A stretch of 64,000 nucleotides of DNA from assembly GCF_000312485.1 (NCBI RefSeq), contig NZ_HE997644.1, positions 62,001 to 126,000 of the forward strand, given 5' to 3'. Origin of the DNA: Yersinia massiliensis CCUG 53443 (lineage in GTDB: Bacteria; Pseudomonadota; Gammaproteobacteria; Enterobacterales; Enterobacteriaceae). Below, piece after piece: positions 8,487 through 16,126 of this stretch; positions within the stretch are counted from its first letter, which is position 1, and every line of letters begins with the position of its first letter. Below the pieces are notes generated by a model, which saw only the letters and a program-made list of their open reading frames with translations, was not told the DNA's origin and did not search any database. A program made the position numbers and the translations under genes.

Positions 8487-9551
8487 GTGACAACGACCTC
8501 TCTTAATGTATCGGCGGATAGCGCGAAGAAACGCTCGCTATCCCAGACTCGACTAATAGCCCTGTTGGTGCTGGCGGTAGCCCTAGCTCTGCCACTGGTG
8601 ATAGACAGCGCCATGGTCGGTGACCTCTCCTACTTCCTACTGTGGACATTCTGCGCCATTGGGTTAGCGGCCATGTGGGGCCATGGCGGCATTTTATCAT
8701 TCGGGCAGACCGCGTTCTTTGGCCTTGCCGGTTATACCTACGGCGTGATGACGCTCAATTTTGGCGACGGCGTGCTCTCCACGTGGTCCGGCTTAGTGAT
8801 GGCATTGCTGGTGGCCGCAGCCGTGGCGGCAGCACTGGGCTATCTGATGTTCTACGGTGGGGTGACCGGCATTTTTATCGGCATTGTGACTTTATCGTTC
8901 ACGCTGGTATTAGAAACCTTTATGTCGCAAACCGCGGGGCCGCAATGGGCTATCGGCAGTGCGCGATTGAATGGTTTTAATGGGATGTCCGGCATGCCGC
9001 CGCTCTCTTTGCCGTGGTTTGATGGCCAGTTACTGACACTCGAAGGCAATAGCTTCTACTACCTGATTATTGTGCTGCTGGCCGGTGTGTATTGGGGCGT
9101 TCGGCGGTTATTACGCTCTGATTTTGGCCTCACATTGGCTTCCATCCGTGAGAATCCACGTCGGGCAGAAATGCTGGGAATTGATATTCGCCGCTACCAA
9201 CTGTTGGTGTTTGTGTTGGGGGGGGTGCTCTCCGGTTTATCTGGCGCACTTTATACCCTGTGGGGCTCTTACATCACGCCATCTTCGATGGGGCTGACCG
9301 CCGCCGCCATGCCGGTTATCTGGGTCGCCACCGCTGGGCGTAAGAATATCTTTGGCACCGTGGTCATCACTGCCTTATTGGTCTGGTTATCCCAATGGTT
9401 GGCTATTTATGGCAGTGAATACGCCATGATCCTGCTTGGTGCCATTCTGCTGTTTGTGGTGCTTGCCGCGCCTAATGGCTTACTACCTTGGTTAGCGGAG
9501 AAATTCACCCGCTTATCTGCCGCGCGCCAGAAAAAAGGGGCATCACTATGA
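8487..9551 (+). CDS. Amide/urea ABC transporter permease, LivM/UrtC family
   Basis: 354-residue inner-membrane permease, with a signature GHGGILSFGQTAFFGLAGY near residue 70 and a cytoplasmic EAA-like loop (SIRENPRRAEMLGID) near 220. It starts with GTG at 8487, with AGGAG 6 bases upstream. An ATG sits two bases earlier at 8485 but is followed directly by TGA, so it cannot be the start. Its stop overlaps the ATPase start by ATGA. Works with the LivH-type permease and the two following ATPases. Confidence 0.88.
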   Translation: MTTTSLNVSADSAKKRSLSQTRLIALLVLAVALALPLVIDSAMVGDLSYFLLWTFCAIGLAAMWGHGGILSFGQTAFFGLAGYTYGVMTLNFGDGVLSTWSGLVMALLVAAAVAAALGYLMFYGGVTGIFIGIVTLSFTLVLETFMSQTAGPQWAIGSARLNGFNGMSGMPPLSLPWFDGQLLTLEGNSFYYLIIVLLAGVYWGVRRLLRSDFGLTLASIRENPRRAEMLGIDIRRYQLLVFVLGGVLSGLSGALYTLWGSYITPSSMGLTAAAMPVIWVATAGRKNIFGTVVITALLVWLSQWLAIYGSEYAMILLGAILLFVVLAAPNGLLPWLAEKFTRLSAARQKKGASL

Positions 9552-10282
9552 GTCAGGCATCGCAAGAACTGATCCTTGAAACCCGTGGACTGAGCAAACG
9601 CTTTGGCGGCATTCAGGTGATCAATCAAGTCGATATGCAAATTCGTCGCGGTGAAGTGCGCTGCGTCATTGGCCCCAATGGGGCCGGTAAAAGTACCTTT
9701 TTCAAGTTACTCACTGGCGAGCATGCCCCGAGCGATGGCGATATCCGTTTCTTTGATCGGCGGTTAAATACCTTGGCTCCCTTTCAGCGCATTCGGATGG
9801 GGATGAGCATTAAGTTCCAGATCCCCGGCATCTTCCCTGAGCTGACCGTTGAGCAGCATTTGCAATTGTCGCTCAGTCACTTGCGCCCAGAAGTGCGTTC
9901 GCAGGCCATGAGCGTCGATGCCCTGTTAGAGCGCTTTAAGCTCACCACGGAATACCATCAGTTGGCCGGCAATTTATCTCACGGCAAAAAGCAGTGGCTA
10001 GAAATTGCCATGGCGGTGTCGCTACAACCGACTTTATTGATGCTGGACGAACCGGTTGCGGGCTTATCTATCGATGAAACCTACCTCACCGGTGAACTGA
10101 TTAAGCAGATGCAAGACGACGGCCTGACGCTCATGGTGGTGGAGCACGACATGACATTTGTGCGCCAAATTGCCTCGCAAGTCACAGTGCTACATGGAGG
10201 GAAAGTGTTCGCCGATGGCAATGCCGCCGAGGTGCTCGCCCGTGAGGATGTGGCCGATATCTATTTGGGGAAATCAGTATGA
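9548..10282 (+). CDS. Amide/urea ABC transporter ATP-binding protein, LivG/UrtD family
   Basis: 244 residues from ATG 9548, which overlaps the permease stop as ATGA; the frame opens at 9488 but the earlier part is out of place. Walker A GPNGAGKST near residues 42-50, a signature variant LSHGKKQWLEIAMA, Walker B LLMLDEPVAGL and switch His in VVEHD. The LSHGKKQ form in place of LSGGQ is characteristic of UrtD-type urea ATPases and differs from standard LivG, which supports urea or amides as substrate. Energises the transporter on the cytoplasmic face. Confidence 0.88.
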   Translation: MSQASQELILETRGLSKRFGGIQVINQVDMQIRRGEVRCVIGPNGAGKSTFFKLLTGEHAPSDGDIRFFDRRLNTLAPFQRIRMGMSIKFQIPGIFPELTVEQHLQLSLSHLRPEVRSQAMSVDALLERFKLTTEYHQLAGNLSHGKKQWLEIAMAVSLQPTLLMLDEPVAGLSIDETYLTGELIKQMQDDGLTLMVVEHDMTFVRQIASQVTVLHGGKVFADGNAAEVLAREDVADIYLGKSV

Positions 10283-10998
10283 ATAGCGTGGTGTTGCAAA
10301 TAGAAGAGCTGACAGGGGGTTATGGCGGCGGCCAAGTACTCAATGGCGTCACGCTGCAACTGCATGCAGCGGAAGTGCTGGGCTTAATTGGCCGTAATGG
10401 CGTGGGGAAAACCACGCTGATGCGTACCTTGATTGGGGCCGTACCGAGCAAACACGGCAGCATTTTATTAGGGGAAATCGACATCACACAAGCTTCACCG
10501 CAGCGCCGCGCCCGCTTAGGCGTCGGTTACGTTCCGCAAGGGCGTGAAGTGTTTGCCGGTTTAACCGTGGCTGAGAATCTGCAAGTCGGGATGCAATTTG
10601 TCCGTGAACATCGCGAATTCGCCAAAGACTTGCTGGAGCGCGTACTGGATTACTTTCCGATTTTGCGCCAACGGCTCAAACAAAAAGCCGGCACCATGAG
10701 TGGCGGCGAACAACAGCAATTGGCGATTGCCCGCGCATTAGTCGGTTCGCCCAAAGTCTTACTGCTGGATGAACCCTCTGAAGGCGTTCAACCCTCTATC
10801 GTCAACATCATTGCCGATACCTTGGTGCGCATTGCTCGCGAACTGCATGTTGCCGTGATTCTGGTCGAGCAGGATATCGCCATGATCCAGCGCGCCGCAC
10901 AACGTTGCGCCGTGATGGATAAAGGCCAAGTGGTGGAAACCCTGACACAACAACAACTTTCCGATGATCTTTTAATGCGCCGTCATCTGGCTCTGTGA
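10279..10998 (+). CDS. Amide/urea ABC transporter ATP-binding protein, LivF/UrtE family
   Basis: 239 residues; the ATG overlaps the previous stop (ATGA). Walker A GRNGVGKTT, signature MSGGEQQQLAIARAL, Walker B VLLLDEPSEGVQPS and VEQD switch. The YVPQGREVF stretch before the signature is typical of the LivF/UrtE half. Second ATPase of the five-gene importer. Followed by the formamidase gene after 31 bases. Confidence 0.9.
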   Translation: MNSVVLQIEELTGGYGGGQVLNGVTLQLHAAEVLGLIGRNGVGKTTLMRTLIGAVPSKHGSILLGEIDITQASPQRRARLGVGYVPQGREVFAGLTVAENLQVGMQFVREHREFAKDLLERVLDYFPILRQRLKQKAGTMSGGEQQQLAIARALVGSPKVLLLDEPSEGVQPSIVNIIADTLVRIARELHVAVILVEQDIAMIQRAAQRCAVMDKGQVVETLTQQQLSDDLLMRRHLAL

Positions 10999-11029
10999 CC
11001 GGATGCCCTTAATACGTGGAGAATTGCTA

Positions 11030-12019
11030 ATGAAATGGCTCGAAGAATCAATCATGGTCAAACGCGGTGTGGGTGCTGGGCGTAAACCGGTGACCCACCA
11101 TCTGACGGAAGAGATGCAAAAAGAGTTTCACTACACCATCGGCCCCTACTCGACGCCGGTGCTGACCATTGAACCGGGCGATCGGGTGATTGTCGATACG
11201 CGGGATGCCTTTGAAGGGGCGATCAATTCAGAGCAAGACATTCCAAGCCAACTGCTCAAAATGCCGTTTCTCAACCCGCAAAACGGCCCCATCATGGTCA
11301 ACGGTGCCGAGAAAGGCGATGTGATTGCGGTTTATATCGAGTCCATGTTGCCGCGCGGCGCTAACCCCCACGGTATCTGCGCCATGATCCCGCATTTTGG
11401 TGGACTGACCGGTACCGACTTGACCGCCATGCTCAATGACCCGCTGCCTGAGAAAGTGCGCATGATTAAGCTCGACAGCGAAAAGGTCTACTGGAGCAAG
11501 CGCCATACCCTGCCCTACAAACCCCATATTGGCACGTTGAGCGTGTCGCCAGAGATTGACTCGATCAATTCACTGACACCGGATAATCACGGCGGGAATA
11601 TGGACGTGCCGGATATCGGGCCAGGCAGCATCACTTATCTGCCGGTGCGCGCGCCCGGTGGCCGTTTGTTTATCGGCGATGCGCATGCTTGTCAGGGCGA
11701 TGGGGAGATTTGCGGCACCGCCGTGGAATTTGCCTCAATCACCACCATCAAAGTGGATTTAATCAAAAACTGGCAGCTCGCTTGGCCGAGGATGGAAAAC
11801 GCCGAAAACATCATGAGTATCGGCAGCGCACGGCCGTTAGAGGATGCGACCCGCATTGCCTACCGTGACCTTATTTATTGGTTGGTGGCCGATTTTGGCT
11901 TCGAGCAATGGGACGCTTATATGCTCCTGAGCCAATGCGGCAAGGTGCGCTTAGGCAACATGGTCGACCCTAAATACACCGTCGGTGCCATGTTAAACAA
12001 AACACTGTTTGCCCAATAA
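11030..12019 (+). CDS. fmdA: Acetamidase/formamidase (FmdA/AmdA family)
   Basis: 329 residues from ATG 11030 with GGAG 8 bases upstream; the frame extends to 11003 without a ribosome site. Hydrolyses short-chain amides such as formamide or acetamide to the acid and ammonia in the cytoplasm. Family motifs: FEGAIN, NPQNGPIMVNGAEKGDVI, GGNMDVPDI and GDAHACQGDGEICGTAVE, the last two forming the metal-binding centre. Directly downstream of a UrtD/E-type importer and upstream of AmiC/AmiR-like regulators, so it is the first catabolic enzyme of the operon. Shorter than the ~400-residue methylotroph formamidases. Confidence 0.87.
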   Translation: MKWLEESIMVKRGVGAGRKPVTHHLTEEMQKEFHYTIGPYSTPVLTIEPGDRVIVDTRDAFEGAINSEQDIPSQLLKMPFLNPQNGPIMVNGAEKGDVIAVYIESMLPRGANPHGICAMIPHFGGLTGTDLTAMLNDPLPEKVRMIKLDSEKVYWSKRHTLPYKPHIGTLSVSPEIDSINSLTPDNHGGNMDVPDIGPGSITYLPVRAPGGRLFIGDAHACQGDGEICGTAVEFASITTIKVDLIKNWQLAWPRMENAENIMSIGSARPLEDATRIAYRDLIYWLVADFGFEQWDAYMLLSQCGKVRLGNMVDPKYTVGAMLNKTLFAQ

Positions 12020-12039
12020 CCACGGCGCACGTCGTTATT

Positions 12040-12063
12040 CTCCCCTGATCTCGGTCGGGGGAG
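12040..12063 (+). other. Inverted repeat between fmdA and amiC
   Basis: CTCCCC (12040-12045) pairs with GGGGAG (12058-12063) across a 12-base loop. There is no T run, so it is an mRNA-stability or attenuation candidate and not a clear terminator. Confidence 0.4.
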
Positions 12064-12121
12064 GAACTGAGTACTGATTATCACGCTTTTTCACCCAATT
12101 CAGACGCATAAGCAGGTGCAT

Positions 12122-13288
12122 ATGGGATCCGATACCCCAGTCAATATTGGCTTACTGTACTCCTTCAGTGGAGTGACAGCGGCACAAGAGCGATCACAAT
12201 GGCGTGGCGCGATGCAAGCTATTGCCGAAATAAACCAAAATGGCGGTATCAACGGCAGGCCACTGCATGCCATTCATTTTGATCCACAATCTGATGATGT
12301 GCAGTTCCGTGCATTGGCAGAGCAGTTAATCGTCGAGCACGACGTGAATGTGATCTTTGGCGGTTACACCTCCAGTAGCCGTAAAGCCATGTCGCCGGTG
12401 GTGGAGAAATATCGGCGGTTACTGTTCTATTCGCAACTGTATGAAGGCTTTGAGTTTTCAGAAAATATTTTCTATGGCGGGGCCGCGCCCAACCAAAATT
12501 GTGTCCAGTTGGCGGATTACCTGACGGGGCAATTTGGCGCACGAGTGTATTTAATTGGCTCGCGTTATATCTACCCGTATGAATGTAATCGCAACATGCA
12601 GGAACTTATCCTGCAACGCCATGACGGCGCGGTGATTGGCGAGCGCTACCTTGACCTGAATGCGCCCTATGAAGCGTTTTTGCCCATCATCGAGGAGATC
12701 GCCAAAAAGCAGCCGGACTTCATTTTCAGTACCGTGGTGGGACAAACCGTTCCGTTCTTGTATCAGGCTTATCAGGCGGCAGGTTTAGATCCCGCCCGTA
12801 TGCCCATTGGCAGCCTGAATACATCAGAAACTGAGATTGCCATTATGGGGGCAGAAGTGGCGCAAGGGCATTTCAGCTCCGCCCCCTATTTCCAAAGTGT
12901 CAGCACCAAGGCGAATCAAGCGGCACTGAAACAGTTCCATCAGCAATTCGGGCCGGAACTCACCACGGACATGAATTGGGAAGCCACTTACAGCCAAGTG
13001 CATTTGTTTGCCAAGGCCATGGCCGAATGTGGCAGTGACCATATCTATCCATTGTCTGCCGCCCTGCGAGGAAGCCAATTTGATGCGCCACAAGGCCGTA
13101 TTCGAATTGATCCTCTGAATCAGCACACCGGACTCTACCCTCGGATTGGGATGGCGAATGAACAGGGGCAATTTACCGTGGTGCAGGAGTCACGCCGGAT
13201 TGTCGAACCCGACCCGTATATGACGAACCAGATTCAGGGAGATTGGGTCACGAAACTCACGACAGTGGGGTATCCCCATGCGACCTAG
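12122..13288 (+). CDS. amiC: Amide-sensing negative regulator, AmiC family
   Basis: 388 residues from ATG 12122 with AGCAGG 5 bases upstream (a GTG 6 bases earlier is possible). It has a periplasmic-binding-protein fold (VNIGLLYSFSG, INQNGGINGRPL, FGGYTSSSRKAM) but lacks a signal peptide, so it should act in the cytoplasm. In Pseudomonas, AmiC (~385 residues) sequesters the antiterminator AmiR until an amide binds. Here the 3' end overlaps an AmiR-like gene by 11 bases, the same arrangement. The ligand is probably a small amide, given the formamidase upstream. It is a paralogue of the exported binding protein at 6248. Confidence 0.85.
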   Translation: MGSDTPVNIGLLYSFSGVTAAQERSQWRGAMQAIAEINQNGGINGRPLHAIHFDPQSDDVQFRALAEQLIVEHDVNVIFGGYTSSSRKAMSPVVEKYRRLLFYSQLYEGFEFSENIFYGGAAPNQNCVQLADYLTGQFGARVYLIGSRYIYPYECNRNMQELILQRHDGAVIGERYLDLNAPYEAFLPIIEEIAKKQPDFIFSTVVGQTVPFLYQAYQAAGLDPARMPIGSLNTSETEIAIMGAEVAQGHFSSAPYFQSVSTKANQAALKQFHQQFGPELTTDMNWEATYSQVHLFAKAMAECGSDHIYPLSAALRGSQFDAPQGRIRIDPLNQHTGLYPRIGMANEQGQFTVVQESRRIVEPDPYMTNQIQGDWVTKLTTVGYPHAT

Positions 13289-13916
13289 CGACAGCAGAAT
13301 CAGCGCCACCGCGTTATTACTCAGCCGAGGGATTCGTTGCGTGGTCTTGCACCCCGACGACGAGGACGGTGAAACGCTCACCAATCATTTACGCCGTATG
13401 GGGTTTAAGGTACAAGCCTTCTGGCCCATCCCTGAGCAACTCCCCGCGGATACGGACCTGATTTTCTATGCATTACAGTCTGATAACCCCGAACCGGATG
13501 TGTCATGGCTTAACCCCCACAAACACGCCCTGATTGCGGTTATCGCGTATGAGAACCCGACGTTTATTGACCAAGCGCTCAGCATGGGGGCGGGGGCCAC
13601 GATAACCACCCCGCTTCGTGCCTCAGGACTGCTCTCGGCCATGGTCTTTGCCTTACACCATGCCCAACAGCAACGGCAAATGCGCGATCAAATAGAACGG
13701 CTAGAAAAAAAGGTGCTGGGGGTCCGCCAAGTCAGTGAAGCCAAAGCCATCTTGATGCGGATGCACAGTATTGGCGAAGAGCAAGCCTACGAGATCTTAC
13801 GTCATCAAGCCATGGACAAGCGCATCACCGTTGAGGAGATCTCATGCGCATTAATTCAGGCCAATGACATTTTCTCTTGGACGACACCCACCGCCCCCCA
13901 TAACCGAAAGAACTGA
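13278..13916 (+). CDS. amiR: ANTAR-domain transcription antiterminator, AmiR-like
   Basis: 212 residues, close to Pseudomonas AmiR (~196). An N-terminal pseudo-receiver region (residues ~15-120, RCVVLHPDDEDG onward) lacks a clear phospho-acceptor Asp cluster. A coiled coil follows (HHAQQQRQMRDQIERLEKKV, ~130-150), then a C-terminal ANTAR domain (~155-198) with AKAILMRMHSIGEEQAYEIL. ANTAR proteins bind paired hexaloop hairpins in nascent RNA and prevent terminator folding. A matching leader is at 6121-6203. The gene overlaps amiC by 11 bases, consistent with complex formation. A GGGG/CCCC mini-hairpin sits right at its start. Confidence 0.85.
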   Translation: MRPSDSRISATALLLSRGIRCVVLHPDDEDGETLTNHLRRMGFKVQAFWPIPEQLPADTDLIFYALQSDNPEPDVSWLNPHKHALIAVIAYENPTFIDQALSMGAGATITTPLRASGLLSAMVFALHHAQQQRQMRDQIERLEKKVLGVRQVSEAKAILMRMHSIGEEQAYEILRHQAMDKRITVEEISCALIQANDIFSWTTPTAPHNRKN

Positions 13917-13925
13917 ACACGGATC

Positions 13926-13944
13926 GCTCGGTCAAGCGCCGAGC
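13926..13944 (+). other. Hairpin between amiR and the nitrilase gene
   Basis: GCTCGG (13926-13931) pairs perfectly with CCGAGC (13939-13944) across a 7-base loop. A TTTTT tract lies 10 bases further on. An 8-base direct repeat GAGCCTAA flanks it (13941 and 13961). It could attenuate transcription into the last gene of the operon. Confidence 0.4.
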
Positions 13945-13992
13945 CTAATATGACTTTTTCGAGCCTAACATTGCCTAATTGCGAGGATAATC

Positions 13993-15726
13993 ATGTCGAT
14001 AGCCCCTTTTACTGCGGCCGCCATTCAGTTTGAACCCTTAATGTTTGCCAAAGAGGCAAATGTCCGTCAATTACTGGCACTGGTCGAGCAGGCGGCGCAA
14101 CAAGGTGCACGCCTGATTACCACGCCAGAAATGGCAACCACCGGCTACTGTTGGTTTGATCGACAGGAAGTTGCGCCGATGGTCGAAACCGTTCCCGGTG
14201 AAAGCACAGCCCGTTTTACTGAATTAGCACAACGTTATCAATGCCATATCGTCTTGGGTATGCCGGAAGTAGACCCTGCCACTTCGCTCTATTACAACAG
14301 CGCCGTGTTGATTGGGCCGCAAGGCGTGATCGGTTGCCATCGCAAAAGCCACCCCTATATTTCTGAACCTAAGTGGGCGGCCGCGGGTGACGTTGGGCAT
14401 CAAGTGTTTGAAACCCCACTGGGGCGCATCGGAATGCTGGTGTGTATGGATATCCATTTCCCAGAAACTGCCCGTTTACTGGCACTGGAGGGAGCCGATA
14501 TCATCTGCCATATCAGCAATTGGCTGGCAGAACGCACGCCTGCCCCCTATTGGATCAGCCGCGCCATGGAGAATAGTTGTTATTTGATTGAAAGCAATCG
14601 CTGGGGGCTGGAGCGTGGTGTCCAATTTAGCGGGGGCAGTTGCATCATTGAACCTGATGGATCTATTGCCGCCGTGGTCGATGGCGGGGACGGTATTGCC
14701 TACGCCGAAGTCGACATTCGCCGCAGCCGCCAGCGCCAAGTCTTGGGGGAACCGGTTTTTGATCAGCGCCGCCCTGCCGATTATCACGCGCTACTCTGCG
14801 ACAGTTTCCTGTGGAATCCACAAGATTTCTTTGGTCTTTACGGGCAAAAACCGTTACCTGCGGGTAAGCAAAGCCGCCTGACGGTAGCGCAGTTCCCCTC
14901 CGTTGAGCAAGTGGAAGCCAATCTGGCGGCGATAACCGCCATGGCCGAAGATGCGGTGTTGCAGCAAGGCAGTGAACTGATTGTGTTCCCTGAATTAGCC
15001 TTAACGGGTTATCTCGCGGGCGCGGCTCAGGCTCAAACACTCGACAGCCCCGCCGTGCAAGCGCTGACTCGCCTCGCCATGAGATTGCGGGTCTATCTGG
15101 TGGTGGGGATGGCCGAACAGCAGCAGGATAGAGACTACAACACGCAAGTGCTGTTTGGCCCCGAAGGGATTGTCGGCACTTACCGGCAAATGCAACTTTC
15201 TCAGGCGCATCAACAGTGGGCCAGCGCTGGCGAGCAGTGGAGTGTCTTCGATACCGCACTGGGCAGAGTGGGATTACTGTTAGGCCATGATGCCTTATTA
15301 CCGGAATCGGGCCGTATTTTGGCATTGATGGGCTGCGATATCATTGCCTGTTCTGCCGCCCTACCCGCCGGTTTTACCGCCGCCCATGCCGGCAGTACTG
15401 TCCAGCAAAATTACCCTATCCCGACAGGGGCCGATCCGCTGCACTGGCACTTATTCCGAACCCGAGCGGGGGAAAATAATCTGTATTTTGCCTTTGCAAA
15501 TGCGGTTGATGAAACTCATGAGCAAGGTGGGTTTAGCGGTATCTTTGGGCCTGAAACCTTCACTTTCCCACGGCAAGAACAAGTGCTGTGGCAGACATCA
15601 CAAGCGGTCACTCAAACCATTGATACCCGTTCTCTGGTGGGTAGCGCCTATCCCACCAATGTGGTGCGCCGCAAAGACCTCGTTGCCATGCGCCAGCCGC
15701 ATCACTATAAGTTGCTACTGAGTTAA
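13993..15726 (+). CDS. Two-domain carbon-nitrogen hydrolase (nitrilase superfamily) with an apparently inactive second domain
   Basis: 577 residues, about twice the usual nitrilase length. Domain 1 (residues ~5-285) has the full catalytic set: Glu46 (TPEMATTGY), Lys118 (HRKSH) and Cys151 (VCMDIHFPE). Domain 2 (~295-560) repeats the fold and keeps Glu334 (FPELALTGY), but the Lys position reads YRQM (Gln399) and the Cys position reads LLGHD (Gly431), so it should not be catalytic. Probably hydrolyses an amide or nitrile-derived compound in the cytoplasm; substrate unknown. AGGA lies 6 bases before the ATG. Last gene of the amide operon. Confidence 0.85.
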   Translation: MSIAPFTAAAIQFEPLMFAKEANVRQLLALVEQAAQQGARLITTPEMATTGYCWFDRQEVAPMVETVPGESTARFTELAQRYQCHIVLGMPEVDPATSLYYNSAVLIGPQGVIGCHRKSHPYISEPKWAAAGDVGHQVFETPLGRIGMLVCMDIHFPETARLLALEGADIICHISNWLAERTPAPYWISRAMENSCYLIESNRWGLERGVQFSGGSCIIEPDGSIAAVVDGGDGIAYAEVDIRRSRQRQVLGEPVFDQRRPADYHALLCDSFLWNPQDFFGLYGQKPLPAGKQSRLTVAQFPSVEQVEANLAAITAMAEDAVLQQGSELIVFPELALTGYLAGAAQAQTLDSPAVQALTRLAMRLRVYLVVGMAEQQQDRDYNTQVLFGPEGIVGTYRQMQLSQAHQQWASAGEQWSVFDTALGRVGLLLGHDALLPESGRILALMGCDIIACSAALPAGFTAAHAGSTVQQNYPIPTGADPLHWHLFRTRAGENNLYFAFANAVDETHEQGGFSGIFGPETFTFPRQEQVLWQTSQAVTQTIDTRSLVGSAYPTNVVRRKDLVAMRQPHHYKLLLS

Positions 15727-15756
15727 GTTGCTACTGACTTAAATTGCTACTAAGTG
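15709..15756 (+). repeat. Three tandem 16-bp repeats at the 3' end of the nitrilase gene
   Basis: Units AAGTTGCTACTGAGTT, AAGTTGCTACTGACTT and AAATTGCTACTAAGTG follow head to tail. The first contains the last codons and stop of the gene. Looks like local slippage duplication; each unit carries a stop in at least one frame. Confidence 0.8.
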
Positions 15757-15771
15757 AAGGCCCAAAACGCA

Positions 15772-15802
15772 CTCAATCCCAGTGATGTTGGCTGGGGTTG
15801 AG
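15772..15802 (+). terminator. Hairpin downstream of the amide operon
   Basis: An 11-bp stem CTCAATCCCAG/CTGGGGTTGAG (one T-G pair) with a 9-base loop lies 46 bases after the nitrilase stop. There is no T run after it, so it is either a weak terminator or an mRNA 3'-end stabiliser. Confidence 0.45.
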
Positions 15803-15821
15803 GCGAAAACACCACCTCATC

Positions 15822-15835
15822 TGCACATATGTGCA
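15822..15835. promoter_or_regulatory. Operator-like palindrome O1 upstream of sorC
   Basis: Perfect 14-bp palindrome TGCACATATGTGCA. It is the first of three copies of TGCACANNTGTGCA in the 290 bases before the sorC-type regulator gene, about 292 bases upstream of its start codon. Confidence 0.7.
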
Positions 15836-15958
15836 AAACCCACCACATTACGCAAAATAAAAATGTGATCACAATCCAAAATTTGTTCGGAATAATCCTC
15901 GCCAACACAAAATACCGATTTTCATTTATTTAATATAAATCAACCCATTAAGTATTTT

Positions 15959-15972
15959 GGCACATCTGTGCA
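15959..15972. promoter_or_regulatory. Operator-like palindrome O2 upstream of sorC
   Basis: GGCACATCTGTGCA matches TGCACANNTGTGCA at all fixed positions except the first. It lies 137 bases downstream of O1, close to the position expected for the promoter region (AT-rich TTTAATATAAATC upstream). Confidence 0.65.
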
Positions 15973-16102
15973 ATATCCATTCTGTATTAGGGCGTTTGTT
16001 TTAGATTAATTAGGCGAGATAAAGGCAGGATGCGTTATTTCATGCTTTTGACTTAAAAAATGGAAAGTGATTATATCAAGTCATAGATAACCTAATGACA
16101 TT

Positions 16103-16116
16103 TGCACAAATGTGCA
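16103..16116. promoter_or_regulatory. Operator-like palindrome O3 next to the sorC start
   Basis: TGCACAAATGTGCA ends 10 bases before the sorC ATG and abuts its ribosome site. A fourth, partial copy (TTGCACAAATGT, 16164-16175) lies inside the coding sequence. The arrangement suggests autoregulation by the encoded protein, with looping between sites possible. Confidence 0.7.
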
Positions 16117-16126
16117 AGAGGCTGAA

